Assembly (NCBI RefSeq): GCF_000485595.1
Contig: NW_014578122.1
Coordinates: 4,937-68,936, forward strand
Reading direction: 5' to 3'
Length of the DNA: 64,000 nt
DNA from: Priapulus caudatus
Taxonomy: Eukaryota; Priapulida; Priapulimorpha; Priapulimorphida; Priapulidae
In this document: positions 22,561 to 34,475 of the stretch, piece after piece
Layout: every line of letters begins with the position of its first letter
How positions within the stretch are numbered: the stretch's first letter is position 1
Notes under the pieces: model-generated
The model's database searches: none
What the model was told of the DNA's origin: nothing
The model's input: only the letters and a program-made list of their open reading frames with translations
Made by a program: the position numbers and the translations under genes

Positions 22561-23665
22561 AGAAAAGGAAGGAAGGAAGGAAGGAAGGAAAGAAGGAAGG
22601 ATGCCTGAATAGATGGACGGATGGATGGATGTATGGATAGAATGGACTGGATGGATTGAGACGCGGACACGCGACGACGACGGCACGGAGACGACGGACG
22701 GACGGACGCGGACGGACGGACGGACGACGAGACGGATCGGACGGACGGACGACGGAAAGGACGGACGGACGGCGGACGGGACGGACGGAAACGGACGGAC
22801 GACGGACGGACGGACGGACGCGATGGATGGATGGATGGAATGGATGGATGGATGTGATGGATGGATGGATGGATGAATGAATGGTATGGTTAGATGGATG
22901 GTTGGATGGATGATGGATGGATGGATGGTATGGATGGATGGATGGATGGATGGATGGGTGGGTGGAGTGGATGGATGGGATGGATGGATGGATGGATGGA
23001 TGGATGGATGAATGGATGATGGATGGATGGATGGATGGTATGGATGGATGGAATGGATAGATGGATGATGGATGGATGGATGGATGGATGGATGGATGAT
23101 GGGTGGTGGATGGATGGATGGATGGATGGATGGATGGATGGATGGATGGATGGATGGATGGATGGATGGATTGGATGGATGATGGTGGATGGATGGGATG
23201 GATTGGATGATGGATGGATGGATAAATGGGGGAAAAAAAACTGAAAAAGTTGGGATTTTGGAAATTTTAAAGATGGAGGTGGATGGATGGATGGGATGGG
23301 TGGGTGGTTGGGTGGAATGGATGGATGGATGGATGGTTGATGGATGAATAGATGGATTGGATGAATGGAATGAATGGATGAATGGATGGAGTGGATGGAT
23401 GGATGGATGATGGATGGGTGGGTGGGTGGATGGATGGAATGGATGGATGGTTGGATGGCATGGATGGATGGATGGCATGGATAGGATGGATGGATAGATG
23501 GTGAATGGATGGATGGATGTGATGGATGGATGGAAGGGGATGGATGGATGGATGGTGGAATGATGGATAGGTATGGATGGATGCGATGGATGGATGGATG
23601 GATGGATGGATGGATGGATGGATGGATGGATGGATAAATAGACGGATGGACCGGCGGATAGACGG
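22561..23665. repeat. Long GGAT/GGAC tetranucleotide array
   Basis: About 1.1 kb of GGAT repeats, with GGAA at the left edge (22565-22600) and a GGAC-rich stretch at 22660-22822. An unrelated island lies at about 23226-23275. Long ORFs on the minus strand (SIHPSIHP) result only from the repeat. Confidence 0.95.
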
Positions 23666-24415
23666 ACGGAATGAAAGTGGATTGATGCATAAGCAAATGT
23701 CAAGGTCATTCAGTCTGTGTTTGCACAATTTCGCGTTTCAAATATTTTCTATTAGTGCATATTTAGAAACGCGTTAGTTCGTAGTCAAGCCGCCTCGTTA
23801 TTTGATGGTTATGAAGCAATACATTCGTCGGCATTTACGATGATGATGATTAATCTTTTGATTAAATTGTTTTCATAAAAGCCGCCTGTAATAACTGCAT
23901 GCCTCCGTGCACATGTTATCGCCTTACATACTTATAATCTTGTGACTACAGAAAGGTTGTGGCCGTGGAATTGTAGCCATTAATTGTAGCCATCAAAGCT
24001 CAGTATTTCAGGCCCTGCAAAAAGTGTCCATTGGAAAGCGTAGTAGTATGAGATATTTGTGCAGAATGAACACTGGTATCAGAAATCCCCGACAGGCATA
24101 ATAACCACGAGCAATCTTCACGATCACAATCAGTCATGATTACATCTGTGACTGATTACACCTGTGATTGATTACAATCAGAGCCTCAGCACTGCCGGTA
24201 GCTACTACTATTTTTGGACTATTGCGAGTTTTGTGGCTCAGAAAAACTAAATATAGCTGAATGTAGTCTCACCTGAGAGTGGAAATATCACTGATTACAC
24301 CAACATTAATGTGCGATTTCACTACAAAGATCACTAAAGCTGTGACTTGCGACTTTTTCCTCTCCATAGAACAGCTTCTTCTAATTGTGAATCAACATTT
24401 ACATGTGTATTAAAG
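23666..24415. other. No gene seen
   Basis: Unique sequence. A short GATTACA(T/C)CTGTGA-type internal repeat occurs at about 24137-24180; otherwise nothing is recognisable. Confidence 0.5.
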
Positions 24416-26815
24416 ATGGCGTGCGCTGTATGTATGTATGATGTACGCGTGTGGCAGCGTGCCTGTATGTATGTACGCGTGTGGCCCGTGTGCTGTATGT
24501 ACGCGTGTGGCAGCGTGCCTGTAGTTGTAGCGCGTGTGGCAGCGTGCCTGTATGTAGCGCGTGTGACAGCGTGCCTTGTAGAGTACGCGTGTGGCAGCGT
24601 GCCTGTATGTACGCGTGTGGCAAACGTCTGTATGTACGGCGTGTGACAGCGTGCTTGTATGCAAACGTGTGGCAGCGTGGCCTGTATGTACGCGTGTGGG
24701 CAGGCGTGGCCTGTAAGTACGCGTGTGCAGCGTGCCTGTATGTATGTACGCGTGTGGCAGCGTGCCTGTAATGTATGACGCGTGTGAACAGCGTGCCTGT
24801 TATGTACGCGTGTGCAGCGTGGCGATGTATGTACGCGAAGTGCAGCGTGGCCGCTGTATGTACGCGTCGTGACGAGCGTGCGCTGTAATATACGCGTGTG
24901 AGACTAGCGTGTAATGTAATGTACCGTGAGGCAGCGTGCCTGTATGTACGCGTGTGGCAACCGTGGCCTGTAATGTACCGTGGTGAACAGCGTGCCTGTA
25001 TGTACGCGTGTGACAGCGTGCTAGTATGTCACTGCATATGTACGCGGTGTGGCAGCGTGCCTGTATGGTATGTACGCTGAGTGGCTAGCATGCCTGTATG
25101 GTACGGCGCTGTGACAAGCGTGCCTGTGTGTAACGCGTGGGCAGCGTGCCTGTAATGTACGCGTGTGAGCAGCGTGCGCTGTATGTACGCGTGTGACAGC
25201 GTGGCCCTGTATGTACGCGTGTGGCAGCGTGCCTGTATGTAAGAGTGTGGGCAGCGTGCCTCGTATGCGCGTGGTGGGCAGCAAAGTGCTTAGTCTATAT
25301 GTACTGCGTGTGGCAGCGTGCTTGTATATATTAACGCGTGTGGCAGCGTGCCTGTATGTATGTATGTATGTACGCGTGGCGGCAGCGTGCCTGTATGTAA
25401 CGCGTGTGGCAGCGGTGCTGTATTTACGCGTGTGGCAGCGTGCCTGTATGTATGCACGCGTGTGCAGCGTGCTGTATGTTATGGCTACGCGTGTGGCACC
25501 GTGTCTAGTATGTCGCGTGTGGCAGCGTGACTGAGTATGTACGCGTGTGGCAGCGGTGGCCTGTATGTACGCGTGTGACAGCGTGCCCTGTAGGTACGCG
25601 TGTGGCAGCGTGCCTGTATGTAGACGCGTGGTGGCAACGTGCCTGTATGTACGCGTGGACACGCGTGCTTGTATGGCACACGTGTGGCACGCGTACCTGG
25701 TATGTACGCGTGTGGGCACGCGTGCCTTAAGTACGCGTGTGGCAGCGCTGCCTGTATGTACTGTACGCGNNNNNNNNNNNNNNNNNNNNNNNNNTCAAGC
25801 ATGCCTGTAATGTACGCGTGTGAGCAGGCCGTGCCTGGTATGCTACGCGGTGGCGGCGGTGCCCTGTATGTTACGCGTGTGACAGCTGCTGTATGGTACG
25901 CGTGTGCAGCGTGCTCTGTATGTACCGGCACGCCTATGTAAGCTTGGCAGCGTGCCTAGTATGTAGCGTTGTGGCCAAGCTGTGCCTGTGTATGTACGCT
26001 TGTGCAGCGTGCTGGTATCGTAGGTACCGTTGTGCAGCCGTGCCTGTCTGTACGCGTGTGGGCAAGCCTGTGCTCGGTATACGCGTGGCAGCGTTGCCGT
26101 ATGTACGCGTGTGACGACGGTGCCTGTATGTATCGCGTGTGCAGCGTGGCCTGTTATGCTACGCGTTGTGGCAGCGTGCTTGTGATATATGTACGCGGTG
26201 CGCGTGCTATATGACGCGTGCGCTGCCATTATGTATGTATGTAGTACGCGTGCGCCAGCGTGCCTGCTGAATGTACGCGTGTGGCAGCGTGCCTGATTTG
26301 ACGCGTGTGGCCAGCGTTGGAACTGTATGTGATGCACGCGTGTGGCACGTGCTGTATGTATGTACGCGTGTGGCACCCGTGTCTGTAACTGTAGCCGTGT
26401 GGCAGCGTGCCTGTATGTATGTACGCGTGTGCAGGTGCCTGTATGCTACGCGTGTGACACGCGTGCGCCTGTGAGGTACCGCGTGTGGCCAGCGGCCTGT
26501 ATGTACGCGTGTGGGCAAACGCTGCCTGTATGTACGCGTGTGACAGCGTGCTTGTATGCACACGTGTCGCAGCGTACCTGTAGTTACGCGTGTGGCAACG
26601 TGCCTGTAGTACGCGGTGCAGGGCCTGTATGTATGTACGCGTGTTGGCAGGCGTGCCTGTATGATGTACGCGTGTTGACAGCGTGTGCCTGTATGTACGC
26701 GTGTGGCAGCGTTAACCGTGCCCTGTATGTACGCGTGTGGCAGCGTGCTCCTTGTGGTGTACGCGTGTGGCACCGTGCCTGTATGTACGCGTGTGGCAGC
26801 GTGCCTGTATGTATT
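24416..26815. repeat. 26-bp satellite array
   Basis: A unit of 26 bases (TACGCGTGTGGCAGCGTGCC plus TGTATG) is repeated over 2.4 kb with a 25-N gap inside. The left and right edges hold the cleanest units, while the middle is full of single-base indels. A two-unit copy of the same sequence is at 40032-40084. The array is continuous, with no spacer sequences. Confidence 0.95.
25770..25794. other. Assembly gap, 25 N
   Basis: A fixed-length gap inside the 26-bp satellite; the true array length is unknown. Confidence 0.99.
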
Positions 26816-26872
26816 AACCATATTAAATGCATATTCATTAGAAAATATAACTCCTCTGGTAAAATATTGGTC
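26816..26872 (+). repeat. Dispersed-repeat flank of the 26-bp satellite
   Basis: TTAACCATATTAAATGCATA and the following 35 bases match 39487-39541 closely. This is the sequence that follows the satellite here and follows a satellite-free copy there. Confidence 0.8.
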
Positions 26873-26928
26873 ATGTGTAACAGTGCGGCGCGTAGAGTTT
26901 GTAATTAGTAAAAGTATTGTATAAGAAT

Positions 26929-28152
26929 TGTAGCGACAGGACTTTAGCGCAACATTTACTGTAATGAGTACGCGAGCGCGATGCTAGGTATCAAGAGCAG
27001 ATAAAGAAGGAGAGCGTACAACGGTAAAATGCTGAAACCATGCTGCAGTATTAGTCGATAATAATTTCCCGTGTTATTCTGACGATTTTTTGCAGTATTA
27101 TTGATTAGCTGTGTCCGCATGTCCCTACGATGTCCCTACGCTGAGATAATGAGCGGTGAAAATCTGGTATTTTCGCCGAAAACCGACTGGAGATCAGTCA
27201 GTTACTGCGGTCTGTCTCTCGAAGTGTTATTACTCGGAAAACTCGCGTGTTTCCGTCAATGATTGACAAATGGAATGAATGACGTTCTGTTATTGTTGCC
27301 ATAGTTGATGACCCCCACCTGTGCCCACCTCACGCCCACCTCACGCTTGGATGTATAGTAAACTCTGGTAGTATTACGTGCGAGTCAGCGCCACTATGGC
27401 GCTACACAGCGGCGACCGGAAGCAACACACTGGAAACACTTCGAGAGACAGACGCAGTAACTGACTGATCTCCAGTCGGTTTTCGGCGAAAATACCAGAT
27501 TTTCACCGCTCATTATCTCAGCGTAGGGGCATCGTAGGGACATGCGGTTTGTTTTATATGAACAAGGTAAGACAGCTAATCAATAGCACTGCAAAGGATC
27601 GTCAGAATAAAACGGGAAAAGTTTATTAATTCGACTAATACTGCAGCATGGTTTCAGCATTTTACCGTTGTACGCTCTCCTTCTTTATCTGCTCTTGTAG
27701 GTATTATGCGTTGGCGCTGCTGTCGCAGAAGAAAGGATACGTTTTAGTAGAGAACAAAGCGAGGCTTGGCGCGCATTTAGTTGGAGATTGTTTGTTTGTG
27801 TAGTTTAGCGAATTTGGTGAGATACCGGCAATATTTGGTAGGTTTAGTGTCAGAAGTTATAAATAAGTATTTTGGAATGTACGGGGAATTTGCTTGAATA
27901 GCTATTAGTCTATCTTGTGTGTATACACGAATGTTTATCGTATCAAACATTGGATTTATGTTCGATTTAGCTCGTCTAATTTACCGAAAATATCCTACTA
28001 TACGCGCCGCTGTATATGTACTAGAGCCAACGAAGTTATTATTGTTTGTTTATATTGCAGTAAACCACTAGATGAATACAGTCATCAACTTGGTGCTTAT
28101 TTGTGCGTGACTAGTGCGTTTAAAATCAAGGGCCGAAATTCGTGACGCTACA
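26929..28152 (+). repeat. 5' LTR of BEL/Pao element (interrupted)
   Basis: It begins TGTAGCGACAGG and ends CGCTACA. Without the 26992-27697 insertion and its extra target copy it is about 511 bases and matches the outer parts of the 3' LTR (34294-34471 plus 36516-36848) with few differences. Confidence 0.9.
26992..27697. mobile_element. Foldback/MITE element, 706 bp, 7-bp target duplication
   Basis: The ends are CAAGAGCAG and CTGCTCTTG. The arms 26992-27228 and 27435-27697 are long inverted repeats, differing by an approximately 20-base insertion in the right arm, around a loop of about 205 bases. TAGGTAT flanks both sides (26985-26991, 27698-27704) and occurs once in the uninterrupted 3' LTR at about 34351, proving insertion. 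It codes for nothing. A 7-bp duplication fits few known DNA-transposon classes well, so I leave the superfamily open. Confidence 0.9.
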
Positions 28153-28187
28153 TAAAAAGTTTACAAATACTGGTATATTTTCTGGAT

Positions 28188-30371
28188 ATGGCAGACCTCG
28201 AAAGCCTGAAAAGATCCAGAGCTGGTTACAAAGGACTTGTGACAAAGTTGTATACAGAAGTAGAGAGATTGCTGTGTTCATTTGACAATTTCGATCTTGT
28301 TAAGCAGAAAGTACAGGATCTCCAGAGGGCGTTTGATCAATTATGTGCGGTCAACGAACAATACATTAGTGAAGTAGATTCGTCCGAAGCACTTACAGTG
28401 AACGAGGAGTTTGAGACGCAACATCGAAACAAGGCAGAGTTCGACCAGCGAATAGAAGACTGGATGAAACAGAGGAATTCACCTAAATCTGTTCGTTCTG
28501 AAAATGGTTCAAGGAAGTCAGATCAGAAGAAAAAGGGTGCATTATTAGAACTGAGACTACTACAAAGAAAACATGAGTTAGAGAGAAGGAAACAGGAGTT
28601 AAAACAGGAAGAAGAACTTTTAGAAGTTGAGGCAAAGTTAGAAAGAGAAAGGCTGGAAGGAGAGTTATCTGATGAAGACGATGATGGCAACCGTGGCGAC
28701 ATCACTATTGCCAAGCGACCAGATGACCGATTCTTCGCAGGAGGGATAAAACCAGAGCCCGATGTACCGGCCGCCAGATACGTAAATACGAATCTTGAAC
28801 CCAAGATTGAAGCCACAAGTGGCAGCACACAGCAGGTACTACAGTCATTGGCAGCAGTCATTGATCTTCCTCGTCCGGAACTTTTGACCTTTGATGGGGA
28901 TCCCAAAAAGTATTTCAAGTTCATCAGTAATTTTGAGACAAGTATTGGGAGCAGGAATCTGGACGATAGGATAAAGTTGAGTTATCTTATTCAACAATGC
29001 TCTGGACCAGCAAGGGACTGTATCGAGGATTGTGTTATTTTGGATCATGGATTTGAGCGAGCTTGTGACATTTTGAGAAGGCGATTTGGGAGAGCATACA
29101 TCGTTGCAAATGCCCATATCTCTGAGATCGTTGATGGACCTCCACTGCAAGGGAATGATGGGAAAGGTTTGCAGAGGGTAGCTGATGACATGAGAAGATG
29201 CGAGTTGGTCTTGACGCAGATGGGGTATCAAGCGGACATGAATAATACCGAGAATCTTCGGAAGATTGTACGACGGCTGCCTTTCCACATCAGAGCAAGA
29301 TGGGTAGACAAAGCAGATAGGTTTCTTGAAGCTGGTGTGGAGCCCAATTTTGCTCACTTGACCGAATTCGTAGAGGAAAGGGCCAGAGTCGCGAACACCG
29401 CTTATGGTCATGATCTGAATGCATCCCCAGCACACAACAGTAAACCAGCTCTGAGAAATAGTCACAGTAGCAGAAGAGGTACATCTTTCTCTATGCAAGG
29501 CAACAATGTAGGACACACTGATTATAACAGAGTTTCAGATTCAGGGAGATGGAGGAACAATAGCTGTCCCTGCTGTTCTGGTTCACATCAGTTATCAGCT
29601 TGCAGAGCTTTCAGCGAGAGACCCTTCGCTGAGAGGAGGAAAATTATGCGGGACAACAAGATGTGTGACAACTGTTTCAGGAGAGGACACTTCGCAAAGG
29701 GGTGCATGGAGAGAACGGCATGTGATGTTCAGGGTTGCAAGTGGAAGCATCACAAATTGCTGCATCCGCCACCTATGAATAGAAAACCCGATGATCAATA
29801 CGGTAGTGCAAGCTCAGATTCCAGGAACTCAAGACCAGAGAAACAGGATTCCGCAAGTGGAAACTGTGCTTCTACTATGGCCAACAGAGACAGCGTGTGT
29901 CTTAGAATTGTGCCAGTTCGAGTGAAAGGTCGCGGGACTAAAGAGACTGAGGTATATGCTTTGTTGGACAACGGTTCAGATATCTCATTGTGTACAAGTA
30001 GGCTCGCCGACCAATTGGGATTGCGTGGGAAACCGAAAACTTTCTCCTTGACAACGGTTTCGGACCAGAATCACTTGCAGACAGGACGAGAAGTTTCGTT
30101 GTCTGTGAGTGGCTTGACTGCATCGGAAAGCATAGACATTGATAGAGTTTGGACGGTTAAGGACATGTCGATTCCCATATCAAGTATTCCAAAGAAAAAG
30201 GATGTTGATACATGGGGACATCTTCAAGGGTTGAACTTGCCAAAGATTGACAAGAAGGAAGTTTCACTTCTCATTGGAGCCCAACGTACCAGAAGCCTTT
30301 TGGGTATTGAAGAACGACGTGGCCGACGGAAGGAGCCATACGCAATCGCTCTCCGTTGGGGTGGTCGTTGA
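28188..30371 (+). CDS. BEL/Pao Gag and aspartic protease
   Basis: An open frame of 727 codons from ATG 28188, 35 bases after the LTR. The N-terminal half is helical and charged, with a Lys/Glu-rich coiled-coil stretch (about residues 115-165). The middle (about 225-400) has the BEL/Pao Gag core (LPRPELLTFDGDPKKYFKF). Zinc knuckles follow (CPCC...C; CDNCFRRGHFAKGC, a CX2CX4HX4C motif, near residue 500), then a protease-like domain with ALLDNGSD near residue 585. The frame ends at 30371, where the polyprotein sense continues in another frame from about 30356, so a frameshift separates protease and RT. Role: particle formation and polyprotein cleavage in the retrotransposition cycle. Confidence in the family is high. 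Confidence 0.9.
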   Translation: MADLESLKRSRAGYKGLVTKLYTEVERLLCSFDNFDLVKQKVQDLQRAFDQLCAVNEQYISEVDSSEALTVNEEFETQHRNKAEFDQRIEDWMKQRNSPKSVRSENGSRKSDQKKKGALLELRLLQRKHELERRKQELKQEEELLEVEAKLERERLEGELSDEDDDGNRGDITIAKRPDDRFFAGGIKPEPDVPAARYVNTNLEPKIEATSGSTQQVLQSLAAVIDLPRPELLTFDGDPKKYFKFISNFETSIGSRNLDDRIKLSYLIQQCSGPARDCIEDCVILDHGFERACDILRRRFGRAYIVANAHISEIVDGPPLQGNDGKGLQRVADDMRRCELVLTQMGYQADMNNTENLRKIVRRLPFHIRARWVDKADRFLEAGVEPNFAHLTEFVEERARVANTAYGHDLNASPAHNSKPALRNSHSSRRGTSFSMQGNNVGHTDYNRVSDSGRWRNNSCPCCSGSHQLSACRAFSERPFAERRKIMRDNKMCDNCFRRGHFAKGCMERTACDVQGCKWKHHKLLHPPPMNRKPDDQYGSASSDSRNSRPEKQDSASGNCASTMANRDSVCLRIVPVRVKGRGTKETEVYALLDNGSDISLCTSRLADQLGLRGKPKTFSLTTVSDQNHLQTGREVSLSVSGLTASESIDIDRVWTVKDMSIPISSIPKKKDVDTWGHLQGLNLPKIDKKEVSLLIGAQRTRSLLGIEERRGRRKEPYAIALRWGGR

Positions 30372-31324
30372 TGGGTCCGATTGGAAGGGAGAATGAAGCT
30401 GACAGACAAAGAGCTTCCATTAATTTCGTACACAGAGAAGAAGACTCCTTGTGTCAACAAGTCGAGAGATTTTGGCAGATGGACTACGATGAACCCAAAG
30501 TGAGTGCTGATCGGGTGATGTCAGTAGAAGATCTCAAAGCGTTGAGTAGAATGGAGAAGTCGATTGTTCACATCGACGGCCATTATCGTCTAGACCTACC
30601 ATGGCGTAACGAACCTCCATGCTTGCCAAACAACAAACAGCTTGCAGAACGCAGGTTGGAGTCTCTTAAGAGAAGATTCCAGAGGGATGAAGAATTATTC
30701 CGAGAGTACAAGAGCATCATTGAGAGCTACATTGAGAAAGGGTACGCTACCAAGGTGACCTCAGCATCTGACGCAGAGGGAGGTACATTCTGGTATCTCC
30801 CACACCACGCCGTTGTTCATCCGCACAAGAAGAAATTGCGAGTAGTCTTCGACTGTGCAGCGAAATACAAAGGCACCTCACTGAACGATCAGCTGCTACA
30901 AGGTCCTGATTTGACCAACAGCTTGGTCGGGGTTCTGATTCGGTTCCGTCAAGAGCCGATCGCTGTGAAAGCTGACATTGAAGCCATGTTTCACCAAGTG
31001 AAAGTGACTTCTGCGCACTGTAATGCCTTGAAATTTCTGTGGTGGGAGGAAGGCAACCTCGACAAAGAACCAGAAGAGTACCGCATGAGAGTTCACCTGT
31101 TTGGGGCGACGTCGTCGCCTAGCTGCGCAAACTTTAGCTTACGGAAGACAGCTGAGACTAATGCTTCACACTACGATGCTGAGACACGTGAAACGGTAGA
31201 AAGAAACTTCTACGTCGATGATCTTTTGAAATCTCTCAAGTCAGTGGGAGATGCTACGAACATTGTTCGACAGTTGTGTGACCTACTAGCAGAAGGCGGA
31301 TTCCGGGTTAACGAAATGGATTAA
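30356..31324 (+). pseudogene. BEL/Pao reverse transcriptase
   Basis: Frame-shifted relative to the Gag-protease frame. It starts in the linker that precedes RT (LGWSLMGP), then shows the RT fingers/palm: RVVFDCAAKYKGTSLND, VKADIEAMFHQV (first catalytic Asp), LFGATSSPSCANF and the YVDD box (FYVDDLLKSL). The frame stops at 31322-31324 in the thumb region, where the BEL sense moves to another frame. All main RT motifs are present; the break positions make it a pseudogene unless they are sequence errors. Confidence 0.88.
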
Positions 31325-32399
31325 ACGAACAGCGGGAAGTCTTGGGTCAAATAGCAGAGGAAGACAATAGTTCATCACTAGTCGATATGGACTTGGGAGA
31401 TTTGCCAGTCGACAGGGCATTGGGTGTGCAATGGAACACTAAAGCAGACACATTCCAGATTGCATTGTAAAGAAGCAGAAGCCCTTCACAGACGAAAGAT
31501 CTCTCGGTCATCAGTTCCCTGTATGATCCTCTGGGGTTTGTGGCTCCTGTGATATTTCCAGCAAAGAGATTACTGCAAGATCTCTGTGAACAGAAACTTG
31601 GGTGGGATGAACCTGTAGGCGAAAGAGAAGCAAGGTGCTGGAAGGTATGGCTTGACGGGCTAGACCTGCTGGATGGCGTATCGATACCCAGGTGTTTGAA
31701 GCCGGAAGGATGCGACATGCCCGCCACAGTTCAGTTACAAGTTTTGCAATTTTTGCTGACGCCTCCCAGAGCGGATATGGGGCTGTTTCTTACTTGAGGT
31801 TCGTCGCAAATGACAGAAGACTCACTGTTTCTTATGATGGGGAAATCACGGCTAGCTCCCTTGAAGACCGTAACTATCCCAAGACTTGAACTGATTGCAA
31901 GCCGTAGTGGCGGTGAGATTGGATCGGACGATTTAGATCAGAACTGGATATTCAAGTAGATGAGTCGATATTTTGGACAGACTCAATGATAGTTCTACAG
32001 TACATCAGAAACGAATCCAAGAGGTTCAAGACATTCGTTGCCAATCGTCTGGCAATAATCCATGAAGATTCGATGCCGAACCAGTGGAGATATGTCAATT
32101 CCGATTTAAACCCTGCAGATGACGCGTCAAGGGGTTTCAGATCTAGTGAGAGTGAGAAAATGAGAAGATGGTTGTCTGGCGCAGGCTTTTTGTGGGGAGA
32201 CGAAACCTGCTGGCCAAAGCAACCTGACTTTATATCTGACGTAGAAGAGAAGACCCTGAACTCAAACAAGAGACCAAGTCGGTTTTCGCTGCTGTCAAGG
32301 AGGATTACATGGAGACATTGCTCAGTCGCTTTTCATCTTGACACAAAACTCCAAAGAGCGGTGGCCTGCGTGGTTGCTGCGCTCAAGGAGTATTGCTGA
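31325..32399 (+). pseudogene. BEL/Pao RT connection and RNase H region
   Basis: Pol sense is spread over several frames. 31326-31470 ends at an in-frame TAA, then LYDPLGFVAPVIFPAKRL from about 31517. The RNase H-like start FADASQSGYGAV is at about 31751 in a different frame, and an IPRLELIA-like block at about 31875 in a third. [16 protein letters not shown] and NPADDASRG follow at 31970-32130. At least four frame changes occur within 1 kb. The product would degrade the RNA strand during cDNA synthesis in an active element. Confidence 0.82.
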
Positions 32400-33568
32400 T
32401 AAAGAAGGACGCTCGCGTGAGTGAGATTAAGAAGGGAAAATATTGCAAAAGTAAAAGAATGCGAAAATGCTACACTGGAGATTGTCGGAAACGCCCGCGA
32501 GAAAGCTTTTCTGAATCGACGTCCGGCGAAACAGGAACCTCACAGGGGAAATGCAACCCTCTTCGGAAATTGAATCCCATACTTCGTGGTGGAGCTCTCA
32601 GGGTAGGCGGACGACTAGAAAATGCGCCGATTGGGTTTGACGCGAAACACCCACTCATTCTACCTAGTAGGCATCACGTGACGGATCTGATTATTGAGCA
32701 TTACCATTCCTTGGCTGGTCATTTGGGACCAATGTATGTCTTGTCATTAATCAGACAGAACTTTTGGATCTTGAAAGGACATGCAGCTGTGAGACGCGTG
32801 GTAGGGAACTGCTTCGACTGTAAAAGAAGAAATGCCCCCCTGGGAGAGCAATTCATGGCACCCCTACCTGAAGTAAGGTTGACACCAGAAACGGCGCCAT
32901 TCACCTCAGTAGGAGTTGACTACTTCGGGCCCATGGTGGTGAAGCAAGCTCGGAGTCAGGTGAAAACGTTATGGTGTCTCTTCACATGCATGACAACCCC
33001 GAGCGTGCATATCGAGATAGCACACAGTCTTGATACTGATTCCTTTTTGTTGGCTCTGCAGCGATTCATCGGTCGCGAGGTAGACCAGAGAAAGTGTATA
33101 GTGACAATGGGCACCAACTTCAAGGCTGGTGATCGAGTATTTGAAGGAGCCTTGAATGATTGGAACCAGAAGAAAATTGATAGTTCACTTTCCCAGCAAG
33201 ACATTCAGTGGCATTTCAATCCCCCAGGTGCTAGTCACATGGGGGGCGTGTGGGAAAGGATCATCAGGAGCGTCAGACAAATACTGAACGCAATCATGAG
33301 AGAGCAGGTGGTCACGGACGAAACACTTTTGACTGTAATGGCGGAGGTCGAAAGAATTCTGAATGACAGGCCACTCACACCAATCAGCAACGACCCGATG
33401 GATCAGAAGCCGTTGACACCAAGCGATCTTCTGCTTCTCCGATCAAACACGAGTTTACCCATGGTATTCCTCAAGAGCGGAGAACGTCTAAGGTGGCGTC
33501 AAGCACAATATCTGGCGAGCCTTTCTGGAGGAAGGTGGAGAGAGAATATTTGCCTTCCTTGCAAGTGA
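32393..33568 (+). pseudogene. BEL/Pao integrase
   Basis: Residues about 105-155 form the H2C2 zinc-binding region (HYHSLAGHLG ... CFDCKRRN). The catalytic core follows, with the first Asp in VGVDYFGP and the Glu in GVWERIIRSVRQ. The stretch that should hold the second catalytic Asp (about 33078-33112) is read out of frame between two nearby, mutually compensating frameshifts, so the open frame survives but the motif is lost as written. The C-terminal part (DRPLTPISNDP...LTPSDLLLL) is typical of BEL/Pao. The frame breaks near 33550. Confidence 0.88.
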
Positions 33569-34007
33569 GACAAAAGTGGATGTCGCCAAAGCGCAACTTA
33601 AGAGTTAATGACATGGTGCTGGTTGCGATGCAAGAATGCCAAGAGGACAATGGCGCTTAGCTCGCGTGGTTCAGGTGTTTGCAGATAAAGCAGGATATGT
33701 CCGCTCTGCAAAGGTGCGGACCTCTGCGTCATGTTATGAGAGACCCATTACAAAGCTCTGTTTCTTGGAGGGTGATGATCGGCCACGTCCGGCTCGTGAA
33801 GGTACGGACTCTGCAGCGGGTGAGAAGGCACCATCACCTGATTCCCCAGACGTGTGTATCCATCCTCCAGAGCAGGAGCCTCTTATGCAGAAGTCAGTCG
33901 GTGTTCCAGACATTGGAGATGGCCAGCCACCTAGTGCGAGACGAACCAGGGAGGCTGTTCGTGTACGACGTACACCAAAGCGATTGGCGGACTATGTACT
34001 TACATGA
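33569..34007 (+). pseudogene. BEL/Pao polyprotein C-terminus
   Basis: Continuation of the integrase C-terminal domain in shifted frames. A basic strand-rich segment ([25 protein letters not shown]) at about 33650-33730 is followed by a low-complexity Pro/Glu tail that ends at 34007 after [13 protein letters not shown]. This matches the small barrel and tail found at the end of BEL/Pao Pol proteins. Confidence 0.75.
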
Positions 34008-34279
34008 GTGCTTGCTGAAGTTGAAATGTTTGGTGTTCATTAGACAAACATTATGTGACGAAACCTTGAGAATGTTTCCTTACGTTGACGGGAAACTATC
34101 ACACTGTGACAAATGTCAGATCTTTTCGAATTGTTTTATTTCAAATTGTTGAACCAGACTTGTATATGCTGTATATGCTAGCAGATAGCTAGTTGTTTCG
34201 TATTTCACGAAGGGTTGTTTGTGATCGCTCTGTCGCTAGTATAGTTAAGATTAATGAACATGTGTATGTATGTGTGTTG

Positions 34280-34293
34280 ATTAGGGGCCGGGA
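34280..34293 (+). promoter_or_regulatory. Polypurine tract before 3' LTR
   Basis: GATTAGGGGCCGGGA ends directly at the TG of the 3' LTR; the usual site of plus-strand priming. It is not a pure purine run. Confidence 0.55.
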
Positions 34294-34475
34294 TGTAGCG
34301 ACAGGACTTTAGCGCAACATTTACTGTAATGAGTACGCGAGCGCGATGCTAGGTATTATGCGTTGGCGCTGCTGTCGCAGAAGAAAGGATACGTTTTAGT
34401 AGAGAACAAAGCGAGGCTTGGCGCGCATTTAGTTGGAGATTGTTTGTTTGTGTAGTTTAGCGAATTTGGTGTTAA

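Noticed and set aside
22441-23709. Long minus-strand ORF of 422 codons (SIHPSIHP repeats)
   Set aside because: Produced entirely by the GGAT array; all frames of a 4-base repeat without stops stay open.
24416-26815. Possible CRISPR array or repeat protein in the 26-bp repeat
   Set aside because: Units abut without unique spacers and the host is eukaryotic; the ORFs change frame with each indel.
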